Part shown: positions 7,976 to 14,280 of the stretch, piece by piece | Position numbering within the stretch: position 1 is the first letter of the stretch | Layout of the letters: each line of letters begins with the position of its first letter | NCBI GenBank assembly: GCA_027531445.1 | Contig: JAPZRK010000062.1 | Coordinates: forward strand, 1-32,108 | Length of the DNA stretch: 32,108 nt | From: Leptospira sp. | GTDB taxonomy: Bacteria; Spirochaetota; Leptospiria; Leptospirales; Leptospiraceae | Direction of reading: 5' to 3' | Translations under genes and position numbers: made by a program | Notes under the pieces: model-generated | Told to the model about the DNA's origin: nothing | Seen by the model: only the letters and a program-made list of their open reading frames with translations | Databases searched by the model: none

Positions 7976-8320
7976 CTACATCAAGTGATAGGACTTGGAA
8001 TTTCTATATGCGCTTGTTAGATTAATTGTAATTGCGATACCTACTCCAATAGTAAAAATGACAATCTTCCGAAAGTCCATGATTTGATTTACAATTTTCT
8101 TTGCATCAATCTGTTCTCTATCTGGCCAACGTGTCATTCGACTCGGAAAATAAAGCCGGCATCGTTCGATACAACGATCTATTTTAGAGATACAGGTTTC
8201 CCAGTGAAGAAGGGTCGGGCTTTTTTCCTTTGCCTCAAGAATCTCGTTCCCTCCTGGAATGTTTCCCACTAAAAAAAATATACTGACAACAACCAAACTA
8301 AACCGTCTCCACCCTTTCAT
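7976..8320 (-). CDS. Hypothetical secreted/membrane protein
   Basis: About 114 residues from ATG 8320 (in-frame GTG at 8326). The N-terminus (MKGWRRFSLVVVSIFFLVG) is a typical signal or anchor sequence. The middle is Cys- and Arg-rich (CISKIDRCIERCRLYF) with a basic patch, and a second hydrophobic segment (IVIFTIGVGIAITI) lies near the C-terminus. It could be a small two-pass or tail-anchored membrane protein. No family recognised and no conserved partner nearby. Confidence 0.45.
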   Translation of the reverse strand: MKGWRRFSLVVVSIFFLVGNIPGGNEILEAKEKSPTLLHWETCISKIDRCIERCRLYFPSRMTRWPDREQIDAKKIVNQIMDFRKIVIFTIGVGIAITINLTSAYRNSKSYHLM

Positions 8321-8487
8321 ATCCACACCAAGACCTTTTTTTCTATGTTACTCTAAATAATATGGCACATAACAGAGAGAATCAAAATAGGTAAAAAGCG
8401 AAAATGTGGAAATCACCTAATAGGATGAATAGAGTTTTTTAGTTGGGCAACATTCCAAGGAGATTCAAAAGAGAAGTGATCATACAC

Positions 8488-8515
8488 TTGACATTGACTA
8501 TTATGAATTTATCGT
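8488..8515 (+). promoter_or_regulatory. Possible promoter for the YkvA-family gene
   Basis: TTGACA at 8488-8493 is a perfect -35 match; TATCGT at 8510-8515 gives 4 of 6 for the -10 with 16-bp spacing. It lies ~30 bp before the ATG at 8547, which itself is preceded by a strong AAGGAGGG ribosome-binding site at about 8532. Confidence 0.4.
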
Positions 8516-8546
8516 AAGACTCGGAGCAAAAAAGGAGGGCAGTAGA

Positions 8547-8873
8547 ATGGATTCTGAAGAACAAGAATCATTTGTTAAAAACAATTTTTGGCAAAAGGTC
8601 AAACAAGTAGGCTCCAAAATCCCTTTTTTAAGAGATGTGGTGGCCATGTATTATTGTTTGCTCGATGAAAAAACATCCTTTAGTGCCAAAGCGACGATTG
8701 TACTGGCACTCGTTTATTTTATTTCTCCAGTGGATGCCATACCCGATTTTATCGCCTTACTCGGATTTACAGATGATGCCAGTGTTATCGCGACAACTTT
8801 ACTTATGATCAAATCTCAGATGACAAACGAACATTTTGTAAAAGCGGATGAATATCTAAAAACAGAAACATAA
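8547..8873 (+). CDS. YkvA-family (DUF1232) small membrane protein
   Basis: A 108-residue protein whose centre (about 48-85) carries the hallmark of this family: a hydrophobic segment followed by YFISPVDAIPDFI and then GFTDDASVI. The family is widespread and membrane-associated with no settled biochemical role. A strong Shine-Dalgarno (AAGGAGGG, ~8 bases upstream) supports the start. The gene stands alone between a non-coding segment and repeat C2. Confidence 0.85.
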   Translation: MDSEEQESFVKNNFWQKVKQVGSKIPFLRDVVAMYYCLLDEKTSFSAKATIVLALVYFISPVDAIPDFIALLGFTDDASVIATTLLMIKSQMTNEHFVKADEYLKTET

Positions 8874-8979
8874 GTTAGGTTATATTTGAGATAGCAACTA
8901 TTATAGCACAACACACAATTTTTTGGGTGCTTCTTTTTTTACCACTTAGGAATAAGATACGGGTTTTTCCAAGATTGAG

Positions 8980-9036
8980 CCCCAAAATCCTGAGGGGAGT
9001 CCCGATTCTCGCGACACAATGCTCATTATAGGAAGC
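8980..9036. repeat. 57-bp repeat C, copy 2
   Basis: Two mismatches to 4755-4811. Its right end directly abuts the truncated SGNH-hydrolase copy (9040 onward), so the C/SGNH junction is a recombination boundary. Confidence 0.7.
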
Positions 9037-9047
9037 CTGGATATTTC

Positions 9048-9191
9048 CTAACATCCACCATTTATGGACAAATAAATCCTCCAACAAAAGATAGACTACA
9101 TCCATGCTTTTTAAGACTAGTGAAAAACTCGAACTTATCAATATTTGGTGATAGTTTAGCGGATTATAGGGTGGGGAATTTAGAAAAATAA
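9048..9191 (+). pseudogene. SGNH-hydrolase N-terminal fragment (duplicate)
   Basis: A 47-codon frame without a start, nearly identical to residues 11-58 of the fragment at 12081-12257. It includes the catalytic block I (SIFGDSLADY) and the premature end VGNLEK. Two bases are missing at its left edge relative to 12103, and the upstream sequence is repeat C instead of the lipoprotein gene. It is a copy of a gene that was already truncated. Confidence 0.7.
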
Positions 9192-9204
9192 AAAACGTCC
9201 CCCC

Positions 9205-9257
9205 GCGCCCCGGATCGACCGAGCGCCCTCGTCGAGGGAGAGCCGGGAATGTGCGCC
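9205..9257. repeat. GC-rich palindromic element A, copy A1
   Basis: GCGCCCCGGATCGACCGAGC, then the hairpin CCCTC-gtc-GAGGG, then AGAGCCGGGAATGTGCGCC. Identical to A2 through the shared core and nearly identical to A3. On the opposite strand the order GGCT-TCC, hairpin, ATCC, GCGGGG parallels element B, suggesting a distant common origin. Confidence 0.75.
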
Positions 9258-9469
9258 CATAAAAAAATTGAACCAATTTCTTAGCTCCTTTCTCGCGTTC
9301 CATCTACTTGGACACTTTCTTTCTCAGGCAATTAACTCACGCTAAATGCCGTATCGATCAAAATTGTTAAATCTTACCTAATCCCAGGCTTAATGTATTT
9401 CAACTCATCCAAGTATCTGCCTGTACCTAACACGACACATCGATGTCAGCGGCAAGTTTGGGAGGAGTG
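9258..9469 (-). pseudogene. mreB 3' end plus decayed terminator, displaced copy 1
   Basis: About 210 bp are ~90% identical to 16997-17178 plus 17288-17316. They include the mreB stop codon (9374-9376) and the last ~22 codons (ending LDELKYIKPGIR). After ...GACACAT at 9440 it jumps 109 bp within mreB to CGATGTC and ends in GAGTG, where element B1 begins. The terminator hairpin is decayed (TTGAACC with AGCTCC, and the stem no longer pairs fully). It cannot encode a functional MreB. Confidence 0.85.
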
Positions 9470-9582
9470 GGCACCTCGCAGTTTATCTGTAAGGTCAAGT
9501 TTTTCGATTAGGCGACCGGGCTTTCCGTTCCAATCTTTTCGCTATGCGAAAAGGATTTCCACTACAATCCCTGGTGCGGGGG
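9467..9582 (+). repeat. Palindromic element B, copy B1
   Basis: A 116-bp unit from GTGGGCACCTCGCA to CCCTGGTGCGGGG. The centre is a hairpin TTTTCGC-tat-GCGAAAA flanked by similar arms, CTTTCCGTTCCAATC and GATTTCCACTACAATCC. End words GCACC and GGTGC are complementary. The sequence right after it (DFNIQIRIKI then stop, 9583-9615) looks like the last codons of an outer-membrane protein gene. Confidence 0.8.
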
Positions 9583-10181
9583 ATTTTAACATACAAATCA
9601 GAATTAAAATTTGAAGTAGTTGTTTTTGTCTTTATTTTGTTATACTAGCAACTTATACTTGTATTAATTACATAGTGTATGGGATGATACTCGTTAATGC
9701 AGAAAAATTGAAAGAAAAATAAAGACAAATCACAAAATTATACTTCCACATCACTGTCTAAAGAATGGCAAGTTACACGTCATTATAAAGAGGATTCAGA
9801 TATAAGGTATTTTTATATGATCGTTATTGTCGCGGTATTGGCAGATTTAGTTAAAACAACTGACTATCTAAAGAAATTAGGAAAGTTAGATTCCTCGTTG
9901 GAGATCTACTTTAGAAAAAATGTCACCAATTATGTGAGGTGGTAGCATAAATACTTTTAAAGAATTATATACTAAAATTGGCAAATGTGTAGCGAGAGAG
10001 GAATGTTTTCTGCCACCTAAAATAGAAACTAAATAAATGAAAACAAAAGAGAAGAAATTAAAATGTTGTTTATACTTATCAAAAACCAAAAATACTCCCA
10101 AGCGTTATATCGAGAGATTTGGTCTCTTGCAGAAGATTCGCAAGAAAAGAATGAAGTTCGATGAGAGATTATCATTCGTTT
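9583..10181. other. Non-genic stretch with a coding remnant at 9712-9945
   Basis: Mostly AT-rich sequence. On the + strand 9712-9945 is open for 77 codons and protein-like (KEWQVTRHYKEDSDIRYFY, then MIVIVAVLADLVKTTDYL, ending YVRW) but has no upstream start or ribosome-binding site; the first ATG is at 9817. It is best seen as a gene remnant of unknown family. The rest shows no confident feature; the promoter of the 10182 operon should lie at its right end. Confidence 0.35.
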
Positions 10182-10841
10182 ATGAAAGGATTAGCTGGTG
10201 GTATATTTCTTCTATTTATGATCAACTGTTATGGGAATGATGATGACCCTGGATCGACAACGTACTGTGAGACGATTGGGAAGGTGGGTAAGGACAAGAA
10301 ATGTAAAAGAAATCAAAATGAGATTGAAACGTATATTTCAAATATAATTTTCGGATCGGCAATCCGATGTGCGAATCCGACATCCGTTAGGGATCTTGTT
10401 GGAAGGTGTTTTTCTGACATGAGTCCTGATTTAATCAAGAGTATAGATGTAACCTCGACTACGATGTCTTCAAAAGTTCTAAAATCAAATGTTATCTCAA
10501 AATCGGAGAATATAGACATTGGAAGCCTTTGCAATGAATCAAAAAGTCCTCTCGATGCTAAAGGATCCTTGGAGCAATCTTTTTTCGAATATGATCCAGG
10601 CACGCGTTCTGCGATTCGAGTTCTCCGAAAACAAGACCCATCTCTTCCAGAGAATTCCGAACTTGTTAAGGATCGGAATTCAAAATTGAACGGCTATATT
10701 GTTCCTTTTCGAATAGACAACACTATTAAAGCAAGGTGGCTAGTTACATTCTCTGGGTTGATTGGGTATTGTTATCCCGGGCAAATCCCTCCTGGGTTAT
10801 TGCAAAAAAATTATTTTCAAATAATCGAAGTTAAAGAATGA
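10182..10841 (+). CDS. Lipoprotein, first gene of the lipoprotein/SGNH operon
   Basis: About 219 residues. ATG 10182 is preferred over the in-frame ATG at 10161 because it gives a normal lipoprotein signal (MKGLAGGIFLLFMINC) aligned with the paralogue at 11437. After the lipid Cys comes an acidic tether (YGNDDDPGSTTYC) and shared blocks: TIGKVGxD, RCxxPxxVxDxxxxxC, (S/T)TMxSxxLKxNxIS, IGSLC, a FxYDP box and a C-terminal YFQIIEV. Conserved cysteines suggest disulfides. The last 4 bp overlap the next gene's ATG (ATGA), implying coupled translation and a joint role with the SGNH hydrolase. Confidence 0.75.
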   Translation: MKGLAGGIFLLFMINCYGNDDDPGSTTYCETIGKVGKDKKCKRNQNEIETYISNIIFGSAIRCANPTSVRDLVGRCFSDMSPDLIKSIDVTSTTMSSKVLKSNVISKSENIDIGSLCNESKSPLDAKGSLEQSFFEYDPGTRSAIRVLRKQDPSLPENSELVKDRNSKLNGYIVPFRIDNTIKARWLVTFSGLIGYCYPGQIPPGLLQKNYFQIIEVKE

Positions 10842-11440
10842 AACATTTCGGTTTTTACGCTTTCATATGCTTTTTTATTTGCTTCATTCAGATTAAATCT
10901 GAGTCGCTGAATCAACTAAGGCTTCCTAACTGTTATCAAGGCGTTGTTCAGCGAAATGCCTTTTCTATGTATGGCGACAGTCGGACAGAGCAATTTCACG
11001 GTGCGACTTTTCCAAGTTATGCAGTTGATATAAATGAGAAACTGGTAAAACAAACTGATGAGGGTGGAAATCGTATTTTCGATCTCAATGCGATTTCAAC
11101 GTTTGGCGCTTATGGAATTTCGGGAACAACAGCAAGGGAATGGGAAACTTTAATCAATAACTGCAATTCGACGTATCCAGGTGGTTTTATTCCTGATGGA
11201 AATATTTCACATATTCATTTAGGAGGAAATGATATATTAGCGGATTATGATACTATAGCCGATGAGGAGCGATATTGGTTTATACTCACAATTTTACAAA
11301 ATCCATTAGGAGCATTTAAAACTCTGCTAGAAGGTTTTTATTCGGGTAACATTCGCAAAACGAATGAATTGATTTGGACATGGAGATTGAGCTCTTCCGC
11401 GATGGTGGCTTCCTCAAGGGAGATAATCAATCGATTATGA
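10838..11440 (+). CDS. SGNH/GDSL-family hydrolase, exported, probably C-terminally truncated
   Basis: A 200-residue protein with a signal peptide (to about residue 22). The family blocks are in order: block I SMYGDSRTEQ (Ser nucleophile ~47), a block II-like Gly (GISGTTAREW, ~95-104) and block III HLGGND (Asn ~130). Family members normally continue to a DxxH block providing the catalytic Asp/His. None is visible, and the last ~30 residues look low in family character, so the gene may have been shortened or changed frame near 11340-11400. If active it would be an esterase or acetylhydrolase acting outside the cytoplasm. Starts in an ATGA overlap and ends in another with the next lipoprotein. 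Confidence 0.7.
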   Translation: MKHFGFYAFICFFICFIQIKSESLNQLRLPNCYQGVVQRNAFSMYGDSRTEQFHGATFPSYAVDINEKLVKQTDEGGNRIFDLNAISTFGAYGISGTTAREWETLINNCNSTYPGGFIPDGNISHIHLGGNDILADYDTIADEERYWFILTILQNPLGAFKTLLEGFYSGNIRKTNELIWTWRLSSSAMVASSREIINRL

Positions 11441-12084
11441 AGGGATTTATCATTATAATTTTATTCACATTACTATTTAGTTGTTATGGCGATGATGATG
11501 ATCCTGGATCTACAACTTATTGTAAGACGATTGGGAAGGTGGGAAATGATGCCAATTGTGAAAAAGAGGACACTACATTTTCTGAGTTTAATTTGCAGAT
11601 ATTTTTTTTCCCACTATTTAGGTGTTCCCTGCCGGCGAGAGTCATAGATCAGGCAACAAATACCTGCTACGGAGAAGTTACGAATAAAATGATTCTGGAT
11701 GTATCGGAATCTGACACGAGTATGACAGCATCTTCTTTAAAAGAGAACCGAATATCAATAAGTGATGGAAAAAAAGTAGGAAGTTTCTGTCAGGTTGAAA
11801 GGGAAGATTCTCCGCCTAACTTTTCTAATTCTTCTCAAAAATTTTACCAATTTGACCCAGTAGATAGGAAAATAGGTAAGGTGATTTGGAATCAGAACCC
11901 GAATGAGGAATCAAATAAGGAAGCACGTGATCGTAGATCTGCGAACTTGAGGACGAATCTTATTCCAATGCCCACTTCCACTCTGCATGGTATAAATTGG
12001 ATTATATCTGTTTCAACGTGCCGATATTCAACATCAGCGGGATTTAATAACTACTTTTATCAAATTATCGAGGTGACTCAATGA
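11437..12084 (+). CDS. Lipoprotein paralogue, third gene of the operon
   Basis: About 215 residues from ATG 11437, in an ATGA overlap with the SGNH gene and preceded by AAGGGAG. Signal and lipobox are FTLLFSC, followed by YGDDDDPGSTTYCKTIGKVG, almost identical to the start of the lipoprotein at 10182. The middle is more diverged and the C-terminus again ends FYQIIEV. The paralogy, with an SGNH gene downstream each time, shows that a two-gene module has been duplicated in tandem. Likely outer-membrane or periplasmic; no function known. Confidence 0.75.
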   Translation: MKGFIIIILFTLLFSCYGDDDDPGSTTYCKTIGKVGNDANCEKEDTTFSEFNLQIFFFPLFRCSLPARVIDQATNTCYGEVTNKMILDVSESDTSMTASSLKENRISISDGKKVGSFCQVEREDSPPNFSNSSQKFYQFDPVDRKIGKVIWNQNPNEESNKEARDRRSANLRTNLIPMPTSTLHGINWIISVSTCRYSTSAGFNNYFYQIIEVTQ

Positions 12085-12257
12085 GATTATATTATGCACT
12101 TTTGATATTTTTCCTAACATCCACCATTTATGGACAAATAAATCCTCCAACAAAATATAGATTACCTGCATGCTTTTTAAGACTAGTGAAAAACTCGAAT
12201 TTATCAATGTTTGGTGATAGTCTAGCGGATTATAGGGTGGGGAATTTAGAAAAATAG
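12081..12257 (+). pseudogene. SGNH hydrolase truncated by the mreB-tail/element block
   Basis: A 58-codon frame with a signal peptide (MRLYYALLIFFLTSTIYG), the sequence LRLVKNSNLSMFGDSLADYR (SGNH block I, as in the 10838 gene), and then an abrupt end at VGNLEK. Thirteen bases later element A2 and the displaced mreB tail begin. It starts in an ATGA overlap with the lipoprotein upstream, so the operon originally continued here. Only the N-terminal quarter remains and it cannot be an enzyme. Confidence 0.75.
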
Positions 12258-12270
12258 AAAACGTCCCCCC

Positions 12271-12323
12271 GCGCCCCGGATCGACCGAGCGCCCTCGTCG
12301 AGGGAGAGCCGGGAATGTGCGCC
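12271..12323. repeat. GC-rich palindromic element A, copy A2
   Basis: Same sequence as A1, with GCGCCG instead of GCGCCC at the right edge. It follows the truncated SGNH gene and precedes the copied mreB terminator at the same distance as at the native locus (A3). Confidence 0.75.
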
Positions 12324-12536
12324 GATAAAAAAAGGGAACCAATTTCTTGGCTCCCTTTTCTCGTTCCAAACTGTTTGGACTCTGTCTTTCTCTGGCAATT
12401 AACTCTCGCTAAATGCCAAAACGATCAAAATTGCTGAATCTTACCTAATTCCTGGTTTGATGTATTTCAACTCATCCAAGTATCTTCCCGTACCTAATAC
12501 GACACATCGATGTCAGCGGCAAGTTTGGGAGGAGTG
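12324..12536 (-). pseudogene. mreB 3' end plus terminator, displaced copy 2
   Basis: Same structure as copy 1: terminator hairpin (12326-12357, here intact with its A/T run), stop codon at 12441-12443, last ~22 mreB codons, then the same 109-bp internal deletion and the same end at GAGTG where B2 starts. The shared deletion proves that the two copies derive from one event followed by duplication. Differences from native mreB are mostly single substitutions. Confidence 0.85.
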
Positions 12537-12650
12537 GGCACCTCGCATTTTGTCTGTAAGGTCAACTTTTTCGATTAGGCGAACGGGCTTTCCGTTCCAA
12601 TCTTTTCACTTTCGTGAAAAGAATTTCCACTGCAATCCCTGGTGCGGGGG
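12534..12650 (+). repeat. Palindromic element B, copy B2
   Basis: GTGGGCACCTCGCA ... CCCTGGTGCGGGGG, 117 bp. The central stem is TTTTCAC-ttt-CGTGAAAA: stem bases differ from B1 but pairing is kept over most of the hairpin, as expected if the structure matters. Confidence 0.8.
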
Positions 12651-12778
12651 TATATAGTATTCGAAAATATGTTATTAACAGCGAACTACCATCGTCCGAT
12701 CAAGAGATAGGGACCGAAGGGTATGATGTGAGGCTAGTTTTTCTTAGTCAAGTGAAGAGACGAATGAAAAAAGAGTAA
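12651..12778 (+). pseudogene. 3' end of an unidentified gene
   Basis: Immediately after B2 a frame runs SIRKYVINSELPSSDQEIG, then TEGYDVRLVFLSQVKRRMKKE and stop at 12776-12778. The composition is protein-like, but there is no start; the frame enters from inside the repeat. It is the tail of a gene whose front was lost at the B2 boundary. Family not recognised. Confidence 0.45.
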
Positions 12779-12864
12779 GCTAATTCAAGTAATTTCGAAA
12801 GTGAGAAAAAAGCGATAAGAAGAATACGCCAAACAGCTAGTAACCGACCAATTGAAAAATCAAC

Positions 12865-12894
12865 TTGTCAATTTTTCGTATCATTTCATATTTT
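12865..12894 (+). promoter_or_regulatory. Possible promoter of the DUF4160/DUF2442 pair
   Basis: TTGTCA (12865-12870) and TATTTT (12889-12894) are 18 bp apart. The ATG at 12899 follows four bases later and lacks a Shine-Dalgarno, so the transcript could be leaderless. Confidence 0.35.
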
Positions 12895-12898
12895 AGAA

Positions 12899-13144
12899 AT
12901 GCCTAATGTGTTTGAATCAAATGGCTACAAGTTCTTTTTCTTTGCCAATGAAGGCAATCCGCGGGAACCCGTTCATATTCATGTCAGAAAGGGTGAAAAA
13001 TTGGCCAAATTTTGGGTTTCTCCTGAGATTTTATTGGAGGATAATTATGGCTTTAACTCAAAGGAATTAAATTGGATTGAAAATGAAATCGAACGTGAAA
13101 GAATGTTAATTCAGGAAAAATGGAATGATTTCTTCGGCATCTGA
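12899..13144 (+). CDS. DUF4160 family protein, probable toxin-antitoxin component
   Basis: An 81-residue protein covering the whole DUF4160 domain. Visible features are the early YKFFFFANEG strand, the diagnostic PREPVHIHVRKG motif (~23-34), the A(K)FWV strand and the C-terminal helix ending in WNDFF. It overlaps the DUF2442 gene by 20 bp, a standard arrangement of this pair, which is considered a candidate type II toxin-antitoxin system. Which partner is toxic is not shown by the sequence. It sits between elements B2 and B3 like a small mobile cassette. Confidence 0.85.
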   Translation: MPNVFESNGYKFFFFANEGNPREPVHIHVRKGEKLAKFWVSPEILLEDNYGFNSKELNWIENEIERERMLIQEKWNDFFGI

Positions 13145-13382
13145 AGCAAGGGCTCAAAAAATCTGGTTCGATGACGACAATCTTTGGATTTCTTTATTCG
13201 ACGGTCGAACACTCTCTGTTCCTTTAGCCTATTTTCCGCGACTTCGAAAGGCAAGCTCAGTCCAGCTACAAAAGTATGAAATTAGCGGTGGTGGGATCGG
13301 TTTGCACTGGGATGAACTAGATGAGGATCTCAATGTTCCAGCTCTTCTTCTTGGTTACCGCGATCGTTCTCATTCAAAATAA
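13125..13382 (+). CDS. DUF2442 family protein, partner of DUF4160
   Basis: An 85-residue protein with the DUF2442 pattern: a strand pair (IWFDDDNLWISLFDGRTLSV), PLAYFPRL (~36-43), a helix, and the family end WDELDEDLNVPALLLG. The ATG lies inside the end of the DUF4160 gene (20-bp overlap), so translation is likely coupled. By context it is the second component of the proposed toxin-antitoxin pair. Family function is not settled. Confidence 0.85.
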   Translation: MISSASEARAQKIWFDDDNLWISLFDGRTLSVPLAYFPRLRKASSVQLQKYEISGGGIGLHWDELDEDLNVPALLLGYRDRSHSK

Positions 13383-13443
13383 CCACATAAGACATTGCTA
13401 GGGCTTTTACCAGATCCAAACCACAAAAATCAATAGTTATGCC

Positions 13444-13482
13444 GTGTCCACGTGTCTGTCTGCGAAGGCATTTCCGATCTTG
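13444..13482 (-). pseudogene. mreB internal fragment fused to element B3
   Basis: GTGTCCACGTGTCTGTCTGC through CCGATCTTG matches mreB 17449-17487. It ends at the same mreB position as the 2306-2359 fragment, with GTG changed to TTG, and B3 follows directly. The left edge is unrelated sequence. Confidence 0.7.
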
Positions 13483-13595
13483 GGCACCTCGCATTTTATC
13501 TGTAAGGTGACCATTTTCGATTAGGCGACCGGGCTTTCCGTTCCAATCTTTTCCCTTTCGTGAAAAGGATTTTCACTGCAATCCCTGGTGCGGGG
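13480..13595 (+). repeat. Palindromic element B, copy B3
   Basis: GGGCACCTCGCA ... ATCCCTGGTGCGGGG, with the central stem CTTTT-ccctttcgtg-AAAAG less perfect than in B1. End words GCACC/GGTGC are kept. Separates the DUF4160/DUF2442 pair from the BrnT/BrnA-like pair. Confidence 0.8.
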
Positions 13596-13638
13596 ATGAA
13601 ATCGTAGTCGAAAAGACCATAAAAATAGATCAGTCTCT

Positions 13639-13666
13639 TTTAATTGGGCGATCATTCTCAATTAAA
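13639..13666. other. AT-rich hairpin between B3 and the antitoxin gene
   Basis: TTTAATTG and CAATTAAA are perfect 8-bp arms around 12 bases, followed on the + strand by a T-rich stretch. Could be a weak terminator limiting read-through into or out of the toxin-antitoxin cassette; the stem contains almost no G/C. Confidence 0.3.
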
Positions 13667-13673
13667 AATTCTT

Positions 13674-13955
13674 TTATCTTTTCTCGACTAACCTACCATT
13701 AATAAATTTGTGAAGTAAACTTGAAATAAAAGTCTGGTAGGGCAAACCTTCATCTATGGCAATATTCTTTAATCGTTCCAGATCTCGTCCAGAGATTCGG
13801 ATATTTAAATTTCTGTCTTTTCTTGCAGATTCTTTTGCATAGCCAGAATACCTTTTTATTTCTTGATCTTGGTTCTTTATGCTTTTTAGCTTTCCTGTCT
13901 CAAAAGCATTCAGGATATCTAATTCCTCCTTATCTAACTTATGTATTGTTTTCAT
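13674..13955 (-). CDS. BrnA/CopG-like antitoxin
   Basis: A 93-residue basic protein. The C-terminal half (NIRISGRDLERLKNIAIDEG, then LPYQTFISSLLHKF) has the ribbon-helix-helix layout of CopG/BrnA-type antitoxins: a β-strand NIRIS, helix 1, a turn, then YQTFISSLLHKF as helix 2. The N-terminal half (MKTIHKLDKEELDILNAFE) probably contacts the toxin. It follows the toxin gene and overlaps it by 17 bp. Expected to neutralise the toxin and repress the operon through the operator at 14242-14263. Confidence 0.75.
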   Translation of the reverse strand: MKTIHKLDKEELDILNAFETGKLKSIKNQDQEIKRYSGYAKESARKDRNLNIRISGRDLERLKNIAIDEGLPYQTFISSLLHKFINGRLVEKR

Positions 13956-14232
13956 TTTTCCCCCAGAGAGATTCTTTTGTTACCTTACGACTTGGAATGA
14001 TTGTTTTCAAAAAAATTTCTTCTTCGTTTTCAACAAATGGAACAAGATAAATATATTCAAGAATGTCCAAAATAAAAATCTTCTGCCCAGGATAGTTCTT
14101 CTGGTTGGGATGATTTTTGACTGCAACGATGTGTCCGTTCTTTATATATTCTTCAACAATTTCAAAGGAAATGTCTCTTTCTTCTAATAATATCCTATTT
14201 TCTTTAATGCTCCAATTAATCTTTTTCAACAA
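13939..14232 (-). CDS. BrnT-like toxin
   Basis: A 97-residue protein placed first in the operon, as in BrnT/BrnA. The layout fits a RelE/BrnT-fold toxin: an N-terminal helix (IKENRILLEERDISFEIVEE), central strands (KIFILDILEYIYLVPFV) and a C-terminal FLKTIIPSRKVTKES strand-helix resembling the RIISARK segment of BrnT. By family it would be an mRNA-cleaving ribonuclease. Sequence similarity is moderate, so a related toxin family without a BrnT name is possible. Start ATG 14232 lies ~10 bp after the operator. Confidence 0.65.
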   Translation of the reverse strand: MLKKINWSIKENRILLEERDISFEIVEEYIKNGHIVAVKNHPNQKNYPGQKIFILDILEYIYLVPFVENEEEIFLKTIIPSRKVTKESLWGKNENNT

Positions 14233-14241
14233 GATTAACTA

Positions 14242-14263
14242 TGACATTGTATATACATTGTCA
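14242..14263 (-). promoter_or_regulatory. Near-palindromic operator/promoter of the toxin-antitoxin operon
   Basis: TGACATTGTAT and ATACATTGTCA are a 22-bp inverted repeat with one mismatched pair, also readable as a direct repeat of ACATTGT. On the minus strand it contains a perfect -35 (TTGACA, 14264-14259), and CATAGT about 15 bp on can serve as -10. A ribbon-helix-helix antitoxin bound here would block transcription of 14232-13674. Confidence 0.6.
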
Positions 14264-14280
14264 AAGAAATAAAAAACCAC

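Noticed and set aside
8875..9303. 142-codon minus-strand frame
   Set aside because: It runs through repeat C, the SGNH fragment, element A and the mreB terminator in frames that are not the coding ones; the similar frame at 12034-12369 only reflects the duplication.
9393..9614. Plus-strand frame repeated at 12457-12657 (TTHRCQRQVWEEW)
   Set aside because: It is the antisense of the displaced mreB tail plus element B; the similarity between copies is DNA duplication, not a protein family.
10037..10240. 67-codon frame overlapping the start of the 10182 lipoprotein
   Set aside because: It overlaps the well-supported signal peptide in another frame and has no protein-like features beyond basic residues.
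2022..13595. Element B as a classical integron attC site
   Set aside because: The ends and fold recall attC and GATTAGGC is close to a core word, but no GTTRRRY/RYYYAAC pair at the ends and no IntI gene is present in the window.
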